From assembly GCA_902470365.1 (NCBI GenBank), contig CABRFZ010000018.1:1-47221 (forward strand): 47,221 nt of DNA, in the 5' to 3' direction. This DNA is from an uncultured Collinsella sp. GTDB taxonomy: Bacteria; Actinomycetota; Coriobacteriia; Coriobacteriales; Coriobacteriaceae. Position numbers and translations under genes: made by a program. Shown here piece by piece: positions 22,440 through 31,666 of the stretch; position 1 is the first letter of the stretch, and every line of letters starts with the position of its first letter. Under the pieces are notes generated by a model. The model made no database searches and was not told the origin of the DNA. It saw nothing but the letters and a program-made list of their open reading frames with translations.

Positions 22440-24539
22440 ATGGCTAAGCCTAAGTACAAGCTTTCCGATACCCGTAACATCGGCATCATGGCCCACATCG
22501 ATGCCGGTAAGACCACCACGACCGAGCGTATTCTTTACTACACCGGTAAGACTCACAAGATCGGTGAGGTCCATGAGGGCGCTGCCACCATGGACTGGAT
22601 GGTTCAGGAGCAGGAGCGCGGCGTAACCATTACCTCCGCTGCTACCACGTGCTTCTGGAACAAGGACGGTAAGGACTACCGCATCCAGATCATCGACACC
22701 CCGGGCCACGTTGACTTCACCGCCGAGGTCGAGCGCTGCCTGCGCGTCCTCGATGGTGCTGTCGCCGTCTTCGACGCCGTTGCCGGCGTTCAGCCCCAGT
22801 CTGAGACCGTTTGGCGTCAGGCTTCTACCTTCAACGTCCCCCGCATCGCCTTCATCAACAAGTATGACCGCGTGGGCGCTGACTTCTTCAACGCTATCGA
22901 GACCATGAAGGATCGTCTCGACGCTAACGCCGTGGCCGCTCAGGTCCCGATGGGCGCCGAGGACAACTTCTGGGGCGTCATCGACCTGGTCACCATGACT
23001 GCTTGGGACTTCAAGGCCGACGACAAGGGCATGACCTACCCCGAGCCGATGGACGAGATCCCGGCTGAGTTTGCTGACATCGCTGCCACCAAGCGCGAGG
23101 AGCTCCTCGACGCTGCTGCCAGCTTTGACGACGAGCTCATGGAGAAGATCCTCATGGAGGAGGACTTCACCGTCGAGGAGCTCAAGGCCGCTCTGCGCAA
23201 GGGCGTTCTGGCCAATGAGCTCAACCTCGTCTTCGTGGGCTCCGCCTACAAGAACAAGGGCGTTCAGGAGCTGCTCGACGCTGTCGTCGACTACCTGCCC
23301 AGCCCGCTCGACGTTGAGGCCGTCACCGGTACCGATCCGGACACCGGCGAGGAGATCCAGCGTCATCCTTCCTTCGACGAGCCCTTCTCCGGCCTGGTCT
23401 TCAAGATCATGACCGACCCGTTCGTCGGTAAGCTTACCTATGTCCGCGTTTACTCCGGCCGCGCCGAGTCCGGCTCCTATGTGGTCAACGCTTCCAACGG
23501 TCAGCGCGAGCGCCTCGGCCGCATCCTCGAGATGAACGCCGCCGAGCGTATCGACCGTGACGACGCTGCCGCCGGCGACATCGTCGCTTGCGTCGGCTTC
23601 AAGAACTCCACCACCGGTGACACCCTGTGCGAAGAGGGCAAGGAGATCGTCCTCGAGAAGATCGAGTTCGCTAAGCCCGTTATCGACGTTGCCATCGAGC
23701 CCAAGACCAAGGCCGAGCAGGACAAGATGTCCCTGGCTCTGACCAAGCTCGCCGAGGAGGACCCGACCTTCCAGGTGTCCACCAACCACGAGACCGGCCA
23801 GACCATCATCGCCGGCATGGGCGAGCTGCACCTCGAGATCATCGTCGACCGTCTGCTCCGCGAGTTCAAGGTTGACGCTAACGTTGGTAAGCCCCAGGTT
23901 GCCTACCGCGAGACCGCTGGTCACGACGTCGAGAAGGCTGAGGGCAAGTTCGTCCGTCAGTCCGGCGGTCGCGGTCAGTACGGCCACGCCGTCATCAAGC
24001 TCGAGAAGATGGAGGAGGGCTTCGGCTACGAGTTCGTCAACGCTATCGTCGGCGGCGTCGTGCCCAAGGAGTACATCCCGTCCATCGACAAGGGCATCCA
24101 GGAGGCCCTGAACACCGGTGTTATCGCCGGCTTCCCGGTCCTCGACGTTAAGGTCACCCTGTTCGACGGTTCTTACCACGAGGTCGACTCCTCCGAGGCC
24201 GCCTTCAAGATCGCCGGCTCCATGGCTATCAAGGACGCCCTCAAGAAGTCCGATCCGCAGCTGCTCGAGCCGATCATGGCTGTCGAGGTCGAGACCCCCG
24301 AGCAGTACATGGGCGACGTTATGGGCAACCTCTCCGGTCGCCGCGGCAAGATCGAGGGCATGGAGGATCGCAAGAACAGCAAGCTCATCCGTGCCAAGGT
24401 GCCGCTGGGCGAGATGTTCGGTTACGCTACCGACCTTCGCTCCCAGACCCAGGGCCGTGCATCCTACACGATGCAGTTCGACTCTTATGAGCCCGCGCCC
24501 AAGTCCATTGTGGACGAGGTCATGAGCAAGAACGCCTAA
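22440..24539 (+). CDS. fusA: Elongation factor G
   Basis: 699 residues. The GTPase drives ribosome translocation. Motifs are AHIDAGKTTTTERIL (G1), RGVTITSAATT (G2), DTPGHVDFT (G3) and NKYDRVGAD (G4, with Tyr in place of the usual Met). Domains II to V are complete, ending PKSIVDEVMSKNA. The start ATG has AAGGTAAGGA upstream. The tuf gene that often follows is absent; rpsJ comes next after 60 bp. Confidence 0.98.
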   Translation: MAKPKYKLSDTRNIGIMAHIDAGKTTTTERILYYTGKTHKIGEVHEGAATMDWMVQEQERGVTITSAATTCFWNKDGKDYRIQIIDTPGHVDFTAEVERCLRVLDGAVAVFDAVAGVQPQSETVWRQASTFNVPRIAFINKYDRVGADFFNAIETMKDRLDANAVAAQVPMGAEDNFWGVIDLVTMTAWDFKADDKGMTYPEPMDEIPAEFADIAATKREELLDAAASFDDELMEKILMEEDFTVEELKAALRKGVLANELNLVFVGSAYKNKGVQELLDAVVDYLPSPLDVEAVTGTDPDTGEEIQRHPSFDEPFSGLVFKIMTDPFVGKLTYVRVYSGRAESGSYVVNASNGQRERLGRILEMNAAERIDRDDAAAGDIVACVGFKNSTTGDTLCEEGKEIVLEKIEFAKPVIDVAIEPKTKAEQDKMSLALTKLAEEDPTFQVSTNHETGQTIIAGMGELHLEIIVDRLLREFKVDANVGKPQVAYRETAGHDVEKAEGKFVRQSGGRGQYGHAVIKLEKMEEGFGYEFVNAIVGGVVPKEYIPSIDKGIQEALNTGVIAGFPVLDVKVTLFDGSYHEVDSSEAAFKIAGSMAIKDALKKSDPQLLEPIMAVEVETPEQYMGDVMGNLSGRRGKIEGMEDRKNSKLIRAKVPLGEMFGYATDLRSQTQGRASYTMQFDSYEPAPKSIVDEVMSKNA

Positions 24540-24599
24540 GTTCGAGCTCCCTGTTACGTAATCCGCGAGAACATCTCTCGCACTCTTTGGAGGTTTAAG

Positions 24600-24908
24600 T
24601 TGGCTACCCAGAAGATCCGCATTCGCCTCAAGGGCTATGATCACGAGGTCGTCGATCAGTCCGCGAAGCTCATCGTCGAGACCGCTCAGAAGACCGGCGC
24701 TCGCGTTTCCGGTCCTGTCCCCCTGCCCACCGAGCGCAACCTGTACACGGTTATCCGCTCGCCGCACGTGAACAAGGACTCCCGTGAGCAGTTCGAGATG
24801 CGCACTCACAAGCGCCTCATCGACATCCTCGACCCCACCTCGGGCACCGTTGATTCGCTCATGCGTCTCGACCTCCCCGCTGGCGTCGACATCGACATCA
24901 AGCTCTAA
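24600..24908 (+). CDS. rpsJ: Ribosomal protein uS10
   Basis: 102 residues. S10 is a 30S head protein that also joins NusB in antitermination. The sequence IRIRLKGYDHEVVDQSAKLIVE and the later THKRLIDIL are diagnostic. The start is TTG, preceded by TTTGGAGG. Normally rpsJ leads straight into rplC, but here a strong terminator follows and rplC is about 13.9 kb away (38835). Confidence 0.98.
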   Translation: MATQKIRIRLKGYDHEVVDQSAKLIVETAQKTGARVSGPVPLPTERNLYTVIRSPHVNKDSREQFEMRTHKRLIDILDPTSGTVDSLMRLDLPAGVDIDIKL

Positions 24909-24931
24909 GCGATATCGCTCATAGCTTACAG

Positions 24932-24970
24932 AGCCCCGCTGCCATGTTGGTAGCGGGGCTCTTTTGTTTT
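24932..24970 (+). terminator. Terminator after rpsJ
   Basis: A perfect 12-bp stem, AGCCCCGCTGCC with GGTAGCGGGGCT, a five-base loop and CTTTTGTTTTG. It ends the str operon before birA. Confidence 0.9.
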
Positions 24971-25023
24971 GAATAATGGTTTGGACTGCCGGGCATTGCT
25001 GCCGAGTAGGTGGCTGCAGCGCC

Positions 25024-25800
25024 CTATTCGCTCAAGGGACGCAGCGATGCCTCCTCAAAATGGAAGGATCGCAAGCCGTCTTCCGTTTCGATACATGCGC
25101 GACCAAAGTCATCGACCGTTTGAAAGACGCCACGCGCCAGCTCATCCCCAGCGGGGGAACGGGCGATAACGTGATCCTCAATCCAATTGAGATGACCGAT
25201 ATATTCGCCGTGGACGGGCGCGAGCGGTCCGGCGTCTTCTTCCATGGCGTTGAGACGCTCTGCCCATGTGTCTACAGCGTTCACGACCGCGTGATAGACC
25301 TCCTTGAGTAGCACATCGACGGCGGGAACATTCTCGTTGAGGTCTGAGAGGCCAATTGCCGGCAGGCCGCCATCGGGAACCTCCGAGGGCACATAGTTCA
25401 CATTGACGCCAATGCCGCAGACGGCGAAAGGTTTGCCTTCGTTATCGCGTGCGGCCTCGACCAGAATGCCGCCGAGCTTGCGCCCTCGCGCGACAAGATC
25501 GTTGGGCCACTTGAGGGCTATTTCGCTTGCGAGGCCTTGCTTTTCGAGCGCCGCGAGCACTGCTAGGCCGCTGACGGCGGCAAGACCAGAGTACTTTGCA
25601 GGATTAACGCATGGACGCAGGACAATCGAAAGCAATAGGTTGCCGGCGGTTGAATCCCACTTGTGGCCGCGCCGGCCGCGTCCTGCTGTCTGAGCCCGGG
25701 CGGCAAGCCCTGTGCCGTGTGGCGCTCCCTGTTTTCCTGCTTCGAGCAGGTCATCGTTGGTCGATCCGGTTACGTCTACTATCGTTAATTTAGCATCCAT
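25024..25800 (-). CDS. birA: Biotin-[acetyl-CoA carboxylase] ligase, catalytic form only
   Basis: 258 residues. The enzyme activates biotin as biotinyl-AMP and attaches it to the lysine of AccB. STNDDLLE, the loop ARAQTAGRGRRGHKWDS, LKWPNDL and GGILVEA are the ligand and catalytic motifs. The N-terminal DNA-binding domain of bifunctional BirA repressors is missing, so this is probably not the regulator of the neighbouring operon. ATG at 25800 follows AAGGAGGT. The gene is divergent from fabH, and its product modifies the AccB encoded in that operon. Confidence 0.93.
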   Translation of the reverse strand: MDAKLTIVDVTGSTNDDLLEAGKQGAPHGTGLAARAQTAGRGRRGHKWDSTAGNLLLSIVLRPCVNPAKYSGLAAVSGLAVLAALEKQGLASEIALKWPNDLVARGRKLGGILVEAARDNEGKPFAVCGIGVNVNYVPSEVPDGGLPAIGLSDLNENVPAVDVLLKEVYHAVVNAVDTWAERLNAMEEDAGPLAPVHGEYIGHLNWIEDHVIARSPAGDELARGVFQTVDDFGRACIETEDGLRSFHFEEASLRPLSE

Positions 25801-25894
25801 AACGGCTGCTACCTCCTTAATGAATAAGTGAATAACGCAATGGTGTCGAGAGATAGACACAATGTGAAGCCTTTGTCGCATTTGGACAATTTAA

Positions 25895-25912
25895 TGTTAA
25901 CACGTCAACAAC
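25895..25912. promoter_or_regulatory. Candidate fab operator, site 1
   Basis: TGTTAACACGTCAACAAC, an 18-mer repeated with one mismatch 48 bp downstream. It contains the partial palindrome GTTAAC-AC-GTCAAC and overlaps the likely -35 region of the fabH promoter (TATCCT at 25926-25931 would be the -10). Confidence 0.6.
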
Positions 25913-25942
25913 GACTGAAATGCGCTATCCTCTCTTGGTCGA

Positions 25943-25960
25943 TGTAAACACGTCAACAAC
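25943..25960. promoter_or_regulatory. Candidate fab operator, site 2
   Basis: TGTAAACACGTCAACAAC, 17 of 18 bases identical to site 1. It lies between the probable -10 and the fabH ribosome-binding site. The pair suggests cooperative repression by an unidentified regulator; no regulator gene is adjacent. Confidence 0.6.
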
Positions 25961-25976
25961 TCAAAGGAGGTTAGTG

Positions 25977-26936
25977 ATGGGTTTCACGATTCTTGGAACA
26001 GGCTCGGCGCTTCCTAAGCGCAGTGTTTCCAATGACGAGCTGTCCGAGTTCCTCGATACCTCGGATGAGTGGATTTTTACCCGCACAGGTATCAAGAGCC
26101 GCCATGTGTGCACCACCGAGTCGCTCGACGGCCTTGCCGTGGCAGCAAGCGAGCAAGCGCTCCGGACGTCCGGAATTGATGCGAATCAGCTGGATCTTAT
26201 CGTCTGTTCGACGACGACGGGCGATCATCTCGTTCCCGCTGAGGCGTGCGCCGTTGCTGAGCGCCTGGGTGCCACATGTCCTGCCTTCGACGTTTCGGCG
26301 GCTTGTGCCGGCTTCGTATTTGCGCTCGATGTCGCCGAGGGCTATATCGCCCGCGGTCGCGCCAAGCACGTGCTGGTCGTTGCCGCCGAGCAGATGACGC
26401 GCGCGCTCGACTGGACCGACCGTGCCACGTGCGTGCTCTTTGGCGATGGTGCGGGCGCTGCGGTCATAGAGGCTGGGGGAGAGAATCCCCTTGCTGTTGA
26501 GCTTTCGACGTCGCCTGACGTCGAAACACTGCGCGTCCCCGGATTGGCGGGCTCCTCGCCGTATAAGACGGCGCAGGACCGCGAAAGCGTGCTTTCCATG
26601 AACGGTCGTCGCGTCTTCAAGTTTGGCGTCAATGCCATCTGCGACACGGTCAACAAACTCGCCTGCGACGCGGGCATCGCGGTCGAGGACATCGACCACT
26701 TTGTATTCCATCAGGCTAACGAACGAATCTTGAGCCAGGCGGTCAAGCGCTTAGGTGTGCCGGACGACCGTGTGGTCCGAACGTTGCGTGAAACCGGCAA
26801 CATCTCGAGCGCCTGCATTCCGCTTGCTCTCGATCGACTGGCAAATACCGGCGCGCTGCACGCGGGCGACACCATCGCCCTGGTCGGATTTGGCGCCGGC
26901 TTGGATGTAGGTGGCTATCTACTTCGCTGGAAGTAG
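25977..26936 (+). CDS. fabH: 3-oxoacyl-ACP synthase III
   Basis: 319 residues. FabH condenses a short acyl-CoA with malonyl-ACP to begin each fatty-acid chain. The catalytic triad is visible: Cys110 in SAACAGF, His245 in HQAN and Asn275 in GNISSA. ATG at 25977 follows AAGGAGG by six bases. It is the first gene of a ten-gene operon with tight spacing and several overlaps. Confidence 0.96.
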   Translation: MGFTILGTGSALPKRSVSNDELSEFLDTSDEWIFTRTGIKSRHVCTTESLDGLAVAASEQALRTSGIDANQLDLIVCSTTTGDHLVPAEACAVAERLGATCPAFDVSAACAGFVFALDVAEGYIARGRAKHVLVVAAEQMTRALDWTDRATCVLFGDGAGAAVIEAGGENPLAVELSTSPDVETLRVPGLAGSSPYKTAQDRESVLSMNGRRVFKFGVNAICDTVNKLACDAGIAVEDIDHFVFHQANERILSQAVKRLGVPDDRVVRTLRETGNISSACIPLALDRLANTGALHAGDTIALVGFGAGLDVGGYLLRWK

Positions 26937-26988
26937 TTGCACATAGGAAATGAAAACGCCCCTGGGGCACAAACAAAGGAGAACTACC

Positions 26989-27225
26989 ATGGCAGATCAG
27001 AAGACCTTCGAGCGCGTTTGCGACGTTATCCGCGAGACCGCCGGCCTTGACGATGTCGAGATGAAGCCCGAGTCCACGCTCGAGGAGATTGGCCTCGACA
27101 GCCTGGGTACCGTCGAGATCCTCGTTGCCGTCGAGGACGAGTTTGGCATTGAGCTCGATACCGAGGAGAACCCCAAGACGGTCGGCGAGTTCGTCGATAC
27201 GGTCGAGGCGGCATTGGAGAAGTAG
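26989..27225 (+). CDS. acpP: Acyl carrier protein
   Basis: 78 residues, acidic. ACP carries the growing acyl chain on a 4'-phosphopantetheine arm attached to Ser38 in GLDSLGTVEI. The start MADQKTFERV has AAAGGAG upstream. It lies 52 bp after fabH and abuts fabK. Confidence 0.95.
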   Translation: MADQKTFERVCDVIRETAGLDDVEMKPESTLEEIGLDSLGTVEILVAVEDEFGIELDTEENPKTVGEFVDTVEAALEK

Positions 27226-27227
27226 TG

Positions 27228-28172
27228 ATGCTCAAGTCTCCTCTCTGCGATTTGCTCGGCATCGAAAAGCCCGTGTTCCAGGGTGGCATGGCCTGGATTG
27301 CCGACGCCTCGTTGGCATCTGCCGTGTCCGAGGCAGGCGGCTTAGGCATTATCGCGGCCATGAATGCCAACGCAAACTGGCTGCGCAATCAGATTCACGA
27401 GCTGCGCGCCAAGACGGATAAGCCCTTTGGCGTCAACGTTATGCTCATGAGCCCGTTTGTCGACGAGGTCGCACAAGTGGTGATTGATGAGCGGGTGCCC
27501 GTTGTGGTGACCGGCGCCGGCAATCCCACCAAGTACATGAAGGCGTGGAACGAGGCGGGCATCAAGGTTATTCCCGTCGTGGCTTCGGTGGCGCTGGCGC
27601 GTCTCGTGACGCGTCGCGGAGCCACTGCCGTGGTTGCCGAGGGCACCGAATCAGGCGGCCATATTGGCGAGACCTCGACGATGGCACTTGTCCCGCAGGT
27701 TGTCGATGCGGTCGATATTCCCGTGGTTGCGGCTGGCGGTATCGCGGATGGCCGCGGGGTGGCGGCCGCCTTTATGCTTGGCGCCGCTGGCGTCCAAGTG
27801 GGCACGCGTTTTCTCGTTGCCAATGAGTGTACCGTCTCCGAGCAATACAAAGAGCTGGTGCTCAAGGCGGGAGACACCTCGACGCGCGCGACTGGCCGTT
27901 CGACGGGACATCCGGTGCGTGCGCTCAAGAGCCCCTTCACCAATGCCTACGCCAAAAGTGAGGCGGCGGGCGCAAGTGCCGAGGAGCTTGGGGCCATGGG
28001 CACGGGCGCCCTTCGCAAGGCCGCCAAGGACGGTAATTACGAAGAGGGCTCGTATTTGTGCGGACAGATTGCTGGCATGGTCAACGAACGCCAGAGCGCA
28101 CGCGAAATCGTCGACGATCTGGTCGATGGCGCCGAGCATGTCCTGAAGGGTGCGTCCGCATGGGTAGCGTAG
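27228..28172 (+). CDS. fabK: Enoyl-ACP reductase II, FMN-dependent
   Basis: 314 residues. FabK reduces the trans-2-enoyl-ACP double bond and replaces FabI, which would give intrinsic triclosan tolerance. It belongs to the nitronate monooxygenase-like TIM-barrel flavoproteins: VFQGGMAWIADASLASAVSEAGGLG at the N-terminus, then GTESGGHIG and the phosphate-binding AAGGIADGRG. An in-frame GTG overlaps the acpP stop at 27225; ATG at 27228 is used here. The end overlaps fabD by 13 bp. Confidence 0.92.
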   Translation: MLKSPLCDLLGIEKPVFQGGMAWIADASLASAVSEAGGLGIIAAMNANANWLRNQIHELRAKTDKPFGVNVMLMSPFVDEVAQVVIDERVPVVVTGAGNPTKYMKAWNEAGIKVIPVVASVALARLVTRRGATAVVAEGTESGGHIGETSTMALVPQVVDAVDIPVVAAGGIADGRGVAAAFMLGAAGVQVGTRFLVANECTVSEQYKELVLKAGDTSTRATGRSTGHPVRALKSPFTNAYAKSEAAGASAEELGAMGTGALRKAAKDGNYEEGSYLCGQIAGMVNERQSAREIVDDLVDGAEHVLKGASAWVA

Positions 28173-29086
28173 CGTTTCTGTTTGCAGGCCAGGGTGCCCA
28201 GCATCCCGCGATGGGCGTCGACCTTATCGAAGCGTCGCCGGCGGCTGCCGAGGTGTTTGCAATCGCCGATGAGGTGCGCCCGGGGACCAGCGAGCAGTGC
28301 CAGAGCGCCTCGAAAGAGGAGCTCTCGCAGACCGAGAACACGCAGCCTTGCGTGTTCGTGCACGACTTGGCTGTCGCCGTCGCCCTGCGCGAGCGCGGCG
28401 TGGTGCCTGCCGCCTGTGCGGGATTCTCGCTGGGCGAGGTCGCCGCGCTCACCTTTGCGGGGGCATTCGATACGCGAGCGGGCTTTGAGCTCGTGTGCGA
28501 GCGCGCGGCGCTGATGGCCACGGCCGCCGAGCGCCATCCGGGCTGCATGCGTGCCGTCATCAAGCTCGATGCGGCGCAAGTCGAGGGCCTGGCAAAACAG
28601 GCAGGCGAGGACTGCTGGCCGGTCAACTACAACAGCCCCCAGCAGACGGTTGTGGCCGGAGCGCCCGATGCGTTGCAGGCCCTCGATGTCCTGGTAAAAG
28701 AGGCTGGCGGTCGCGCCATGAAGGTCGCGGTGTCGGGTGCATTCCATAGCCCCTATATGGCCGAGGCGACCTGTGGCCTTGCTGCATATATCCAAGCCGG
28801 TCACGCGCCGTCCCCGTTGCTGATTCCTGTTATGGCAAATATGACGGCGGCACCCTATCCGGCCGACCCACAGGCGGCATCGGAGGTGCTGGCCAACCAG
28901 GTGAGCCATGCCGTTCGCTGGGTCGACACGCTGCATACTCTGCAGGATCAGGGCATCGACACGTTTATTGAGGTCGGCCCCGGCAAAACGCTGTCGGGCC
29001 TGGTCAAGCGTACGCTGAGCGACGTTCGCGTGTATTCGTGCGAAACGGCCGAGCAGGTCGCAGCTATTGCCGACGAGCTCGCATAG
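28160..29086 (+). CDS. fabD: Malonyl-CoA:ACP transacylase
   Basis: 308 residues. FabD moves malonyl from CoA to ACP. It opens with FLFAGQGAQHPAMG and has nucleophile Ser90 in GFSLGEV and His196 in SGAFHSPYM. The ATG at 28160 lies inside the end of fabK, with GAAGGG upstream. The much longer open frame from 28058 is out-of-frame fabK sequence. Confidence 0.95.
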   Translation: MGSVAFLFAGQGAQHPAMGVDLIEASPAAAEVFAIADEVRPGTSEQCQSASKEELSQTENTQPCVFVHDLAVAVALRERGVVPAACAGFSLGEVAALTFAGAFDTRAGFELVCERAALMATAAERHPGCMRAVIKLDAAQVEGLAKQAGEDCWPVNYNSPQQTVVAGAPDALQALDVLVKEAGGRAMKVAVSGAFHSPYMAEATCGLAAYIQAGHAPSPLLIPVMANMTAAPYPADPQAASEVLANQVSHAVRWVDTLHTLQDQGIDTFIEVGPGKTLSGLVKRTLSDVRVYSCETAEQVAAIADELA

Positions 29087-29116
29087 TCCACAGGGCTGTA
29101 ACCCGAAAGGAATGAC

Positions 29117-29890
29117 ATGGGCAACTTGAACAACGGCGCGCTCGAGCGCAACGACTCACGTCGCGTGGCACTGGTCACGGGCGGCTCGCGGGGTATCGGC
29201 CGCGCCTGCGCTGTCGGTCTGGCGGAGGACGGCTTTGATACCGCCGTCGTCTATGCCGGTAGTGTCGATGCAGCGCGCGAGGCGTGCGAAGCCTGCGAGG
29301 CGGCTGGCGCTACGGCACGCGCATATCAATGCGACGTGGCCGATCCCGCTGCCGTCAACGCGTGCGTGGAAACGGTCCTCAACGACTTTGGCTCCATTTG
29401 GGCGCTCGTCAACAACGCCGGCATCACCCGCGATGGCCTGCTCATGCGTATGGGCGACGATGCCTTCGACCGCGTGCTCGATGTCAATCTCAAAGGCACG
29501 TTCAATACGACGCGCGCGCTCACCAAGACCTTTATGCGCCAGCGCGGCGGTTGCGTCATCAACATGAGCTCGGTTGTGGGCCTGATGGGCAATGCCGGGC
29601 AGGCCAACTACGCTGCCTCCAAGGCGGGCGTGATAGGGCTTACCAAGGCGGTGGCGCGCGAGCTTGCGCCCCGCGGCGTACGAGTGAACGCGGTCGCACC
29701 CGGGTTTGTCGAGACGGATATGACGGCAAAGCTCTCGGAGAAGGTGCGCGCGGCGTGCGAGGAGCAGATTCCCCTGAGGCGCATGGCGCGCCCCGAGGAG
29801 GTGGCCGGCGTGGTGCGCTTTTTAGCGAGCGATGCGGCTGCCTACATTACGGGCGAGGTCGTGCGCGTCGACGGCGGAATGGCGATGTAG
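29117..29890 (+). CDS. fabG: 3-oxoacyl-ACP reductase
   Basis: 257 residues, a short-chain dehydrogenase that reduces 3-oxoacyl-ACP with NADPH. The nucleotide-binding motif TGGSRGIG is near residue 21; the structural NNAG follows; the catalytic set includes Ser in NMSSVVG, Tyr165 and Lys169 in YAASK. The C-terminal ITGEVVRVDGGMAM is typical of FabG. The ATG follows GAAAGGAA, 30 bp after fabD. Confidence 0.95.
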   Translation: MGNLNNGALERNDSRRVALVTGGSRGIGRACAVGLAEDGFDTAVVYAGSVDAAREACEACEAAGATARAYQCDVADPAAVNACVETVLNDFGSIWALVNNAGITRDGLLMRMGDDAFDRVLDVNLKGTFNTTRALTKTFMRQRGGCVINMSSVVGLMGNAGQANYAASKAGVIGLTKAVARELAPRGVRVNAVAPGFVETDMTAKLSEKVRAACEEQIPLRRMARPEEVAGVVRFLASDAAAYITGEVVRVDGGMAM

Positions 29891-29929
29891 AAACCAGGGC
29901 CGAACAACGGCTTGAATGAGGAGACCATG

Positions 29930-31177
29930 ATGGAACAGAGAGTTGCAATCACCGGTATCGGTGCCGTGTCGCCGCTCGGCAACACCGCGCTTGCCACCTG
30001 GGCGGCCATGTGTGCCGGAACGTGCGGCATCGGTCCGATCACGCACTTCGATACCGATGCATTTGCCGTCAAGGTGGCGGCCGAGGTCAAGGGCTTTGAC
30101 GGCAACGAGTACTTTGGCAAGCGTGACGCCAAGCACCTGGACCCCTGCGTTCAGTTTGCCCTGGCAGCGTCGGACGAGGCCATGCACGATGCGGGCTTTG
30201 ATGTCGAGGGCGCCATCGATCGCGAGCGCCTGGGCGTCTACGTGGGTTCGGGCGTGGGCGGCATGCAGACACTCGTCGACAACGTCCACACGATTGCCGA
30301 CCGTGGGCCCCGCCGCGCATCGCCCTATATGATCGCGATGATGATCCCCAATATGGCTTCGGGCAATATCGCGATCCGCCACAAGGCAAAGGGCCCGACC
30401 CTGCCCGTGGTGACAGCCTGCGCGACTTCTGCCCATGCGGTGGGTGAGGCGTTCCGCGCCATCAAGCACGGCTATGCCGATGCGATTCTCGCCGGCGGTG
30501 CCGAGGCCGCAATTATCCCCGATGCCGTTGCGGGCTTTACGTCCTGCCGTGCGCTCACCACTAATCCTGACCCGTCGACGGCATGCCGTCCGTTCGATGC
30601 AGACCGCGATGGCTTTGTGATGGGCGAAGGCGCCTGCGTGCTCGTGCTCGAGGGTATGGAGCACGCACAGGCCCGCGGTGCGCACATTTATGCCGAGGTC
30701 GTGGGTTACGGCAACACCGATGATGCCTATCACATCACGAGCCCCGACCCGGACGCGGCAGGTATTGCCCGTGCGATATCGCTGGCGGTGGCCGAGGGCG
30801 ACGTTAAGCCTTCCGAGGGCCTCTACATCAATGCCCACGGCACCTCGACCAAACTCAACGATTCGTCCGAGACGGCGGGCATCAAACGGGCGCTCGGCGA
30901 GGATGCGGCACGCGCCGCGCACGTCTCGTCGACCAAGTCGATGACCGGCCATATGATCGGTGCCACGGGCGCCATCGAGGTCATGGCATGTGCCATGGCG
31001 CTCGAGCAGGGCGTGGTGCCGCCGACCATTAACTACCACACGCCCGATCCCGCCTGCGATCTTGATTACACGCCCAATCGCGCGGTTCGCGCCGACCTTA
31101 CCTGGGCGCTTTCGACCAACCTGGGCTTTGGCGGACACAATGCCGCCATCGCACTGCGTAGATATACGAGGAGCTAG
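29930..31177 (+). CDS. fabF: 3-oxoacyl-ACP synthase II
   Basis: 415 residues, the elongating condensing enzyme. The triad is Cys164 in TACATSA, His303 in NAHGTST and His341 in TGHMIGA. Two adjacent ATG codons (29927, 29930) follow GAGGAG; the second has better spacing and gives the usual MEQRVAITGIG start. An in-frame TTG at 29912 is less likely. No fabB paralogue and no fabA or fabM isomerase gene is in this cluster, so how unsaturated chains are made is not shown here. Confidence 0.95.
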   Translation: MEQRVAITGIGAVSPLGNTALATWAAMCAGTCGIGPITHFDTDAFAVKVAAEVKGFDGNEYFGKRDAKHLDPCVQFALAASDEAMHDAGFDVEGAIDRERLGVYVGSGVGGMQTLVDNVHTIADRGPRRASPYMIAMMIPNMASGNIAIRHKAKGPTLPVVTACATSAHAVGEAFRAIKHGYADAILAGGAEAAIIPDAVAGFTSCRALTTNPDPSTACRPFDADRDGFVMGEGACVLVLEGMEHAQARGAHIYAEVVGYGNTDDAYHITSPDPDAAGIARAISLAVAEGDVKPSEGLYINAHGTSTKLNDSSETAGIKRALGEDAARAAHVSSTKSMTGHMIGATGAIEVMACAMALEQGVVPPTINYHTPDPACDLDYTPNRAVRADLTWALSTNLGFGGHNAAIALRRYTRS

Positions 31178-31180
31178 AGC

Positions 31181-31657
31181 ATGGATTCCAAAAGACTTGC
31201 CGAGATAGCCGATGTGATGGAGGACCGCGGCCTCACGCGCGTGCGTGTTGAGGAGCCCGATGGCACCGCGGTCGAGCTCGAGCGCGCGAGTGCCGCGCAG
31301 CCGGTTGCCGTGCCCATGCCTATGCCGGGTGCCGTGACTGCTCCGGCGGTGGCTCCTGTCGCCATGCCTGCCACCGCACCGGAACCCGCCGCGCAGACAC
31401 CTGCCGCCGTGTCGGAGCCTAAGGGCACCGAGGTGACTGCTCCCATGGTCGGCGTTTTCTATGCTGCCCCGGCGCCGGGCGACGAGCCGTTTGTGCGCGT
31501 GGGCTCCAAGGTCAAGGCCGGCGAGACCCTCTGCATCATCGAGGCCATGAAGGTTCTCAACGAGGTGACGGCAGAGGCGGATGGCGAGGTGCTCGAGATC
31601 TGCGTGGCCGACGGCGACCTCGTGGAGTTTGGTAGCTGCCTCATGAGGATCGGATAG
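31181..31657 (+). CDS. accB: Biotin carboxyl carrier protein of acetyl-CoA carboxylase
   Basis: 158 residues. The C-terminal lipoyl/biotinyl domain carries Lys124 in EAMKVLNEV, the target of BirA. An N-terminal helix region is joined to it by a Pro- and Ala-rich linker at about 40-80. The start follows fabF by 3 bp. BirA at 25024 is divergent from this same operon. Confidence 0.95.
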   Translation: MDSKRLAEIADVMEDRGLTRVRVEEPDGTAVELERASAAQPVAVPMPMPGAVTAPAVAPVAMPATAPEPAAQTPAAVSEPKGTEVTAPMVGVFYAAPAPGDEPFVRVGSKVKAGETLCIIEAMKVLNEVTAEADGEVLEICVADGDLVEFGSCLMRIG

Positions 31658-31666
31658 GTGATATCC

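Noticed and set aside
25920..25976. Upstream ATG for fabH
   Set aside because: It overlaps the second operator and lacks a ribosome-binding site; ATG 25977 follows AAGGAGG.
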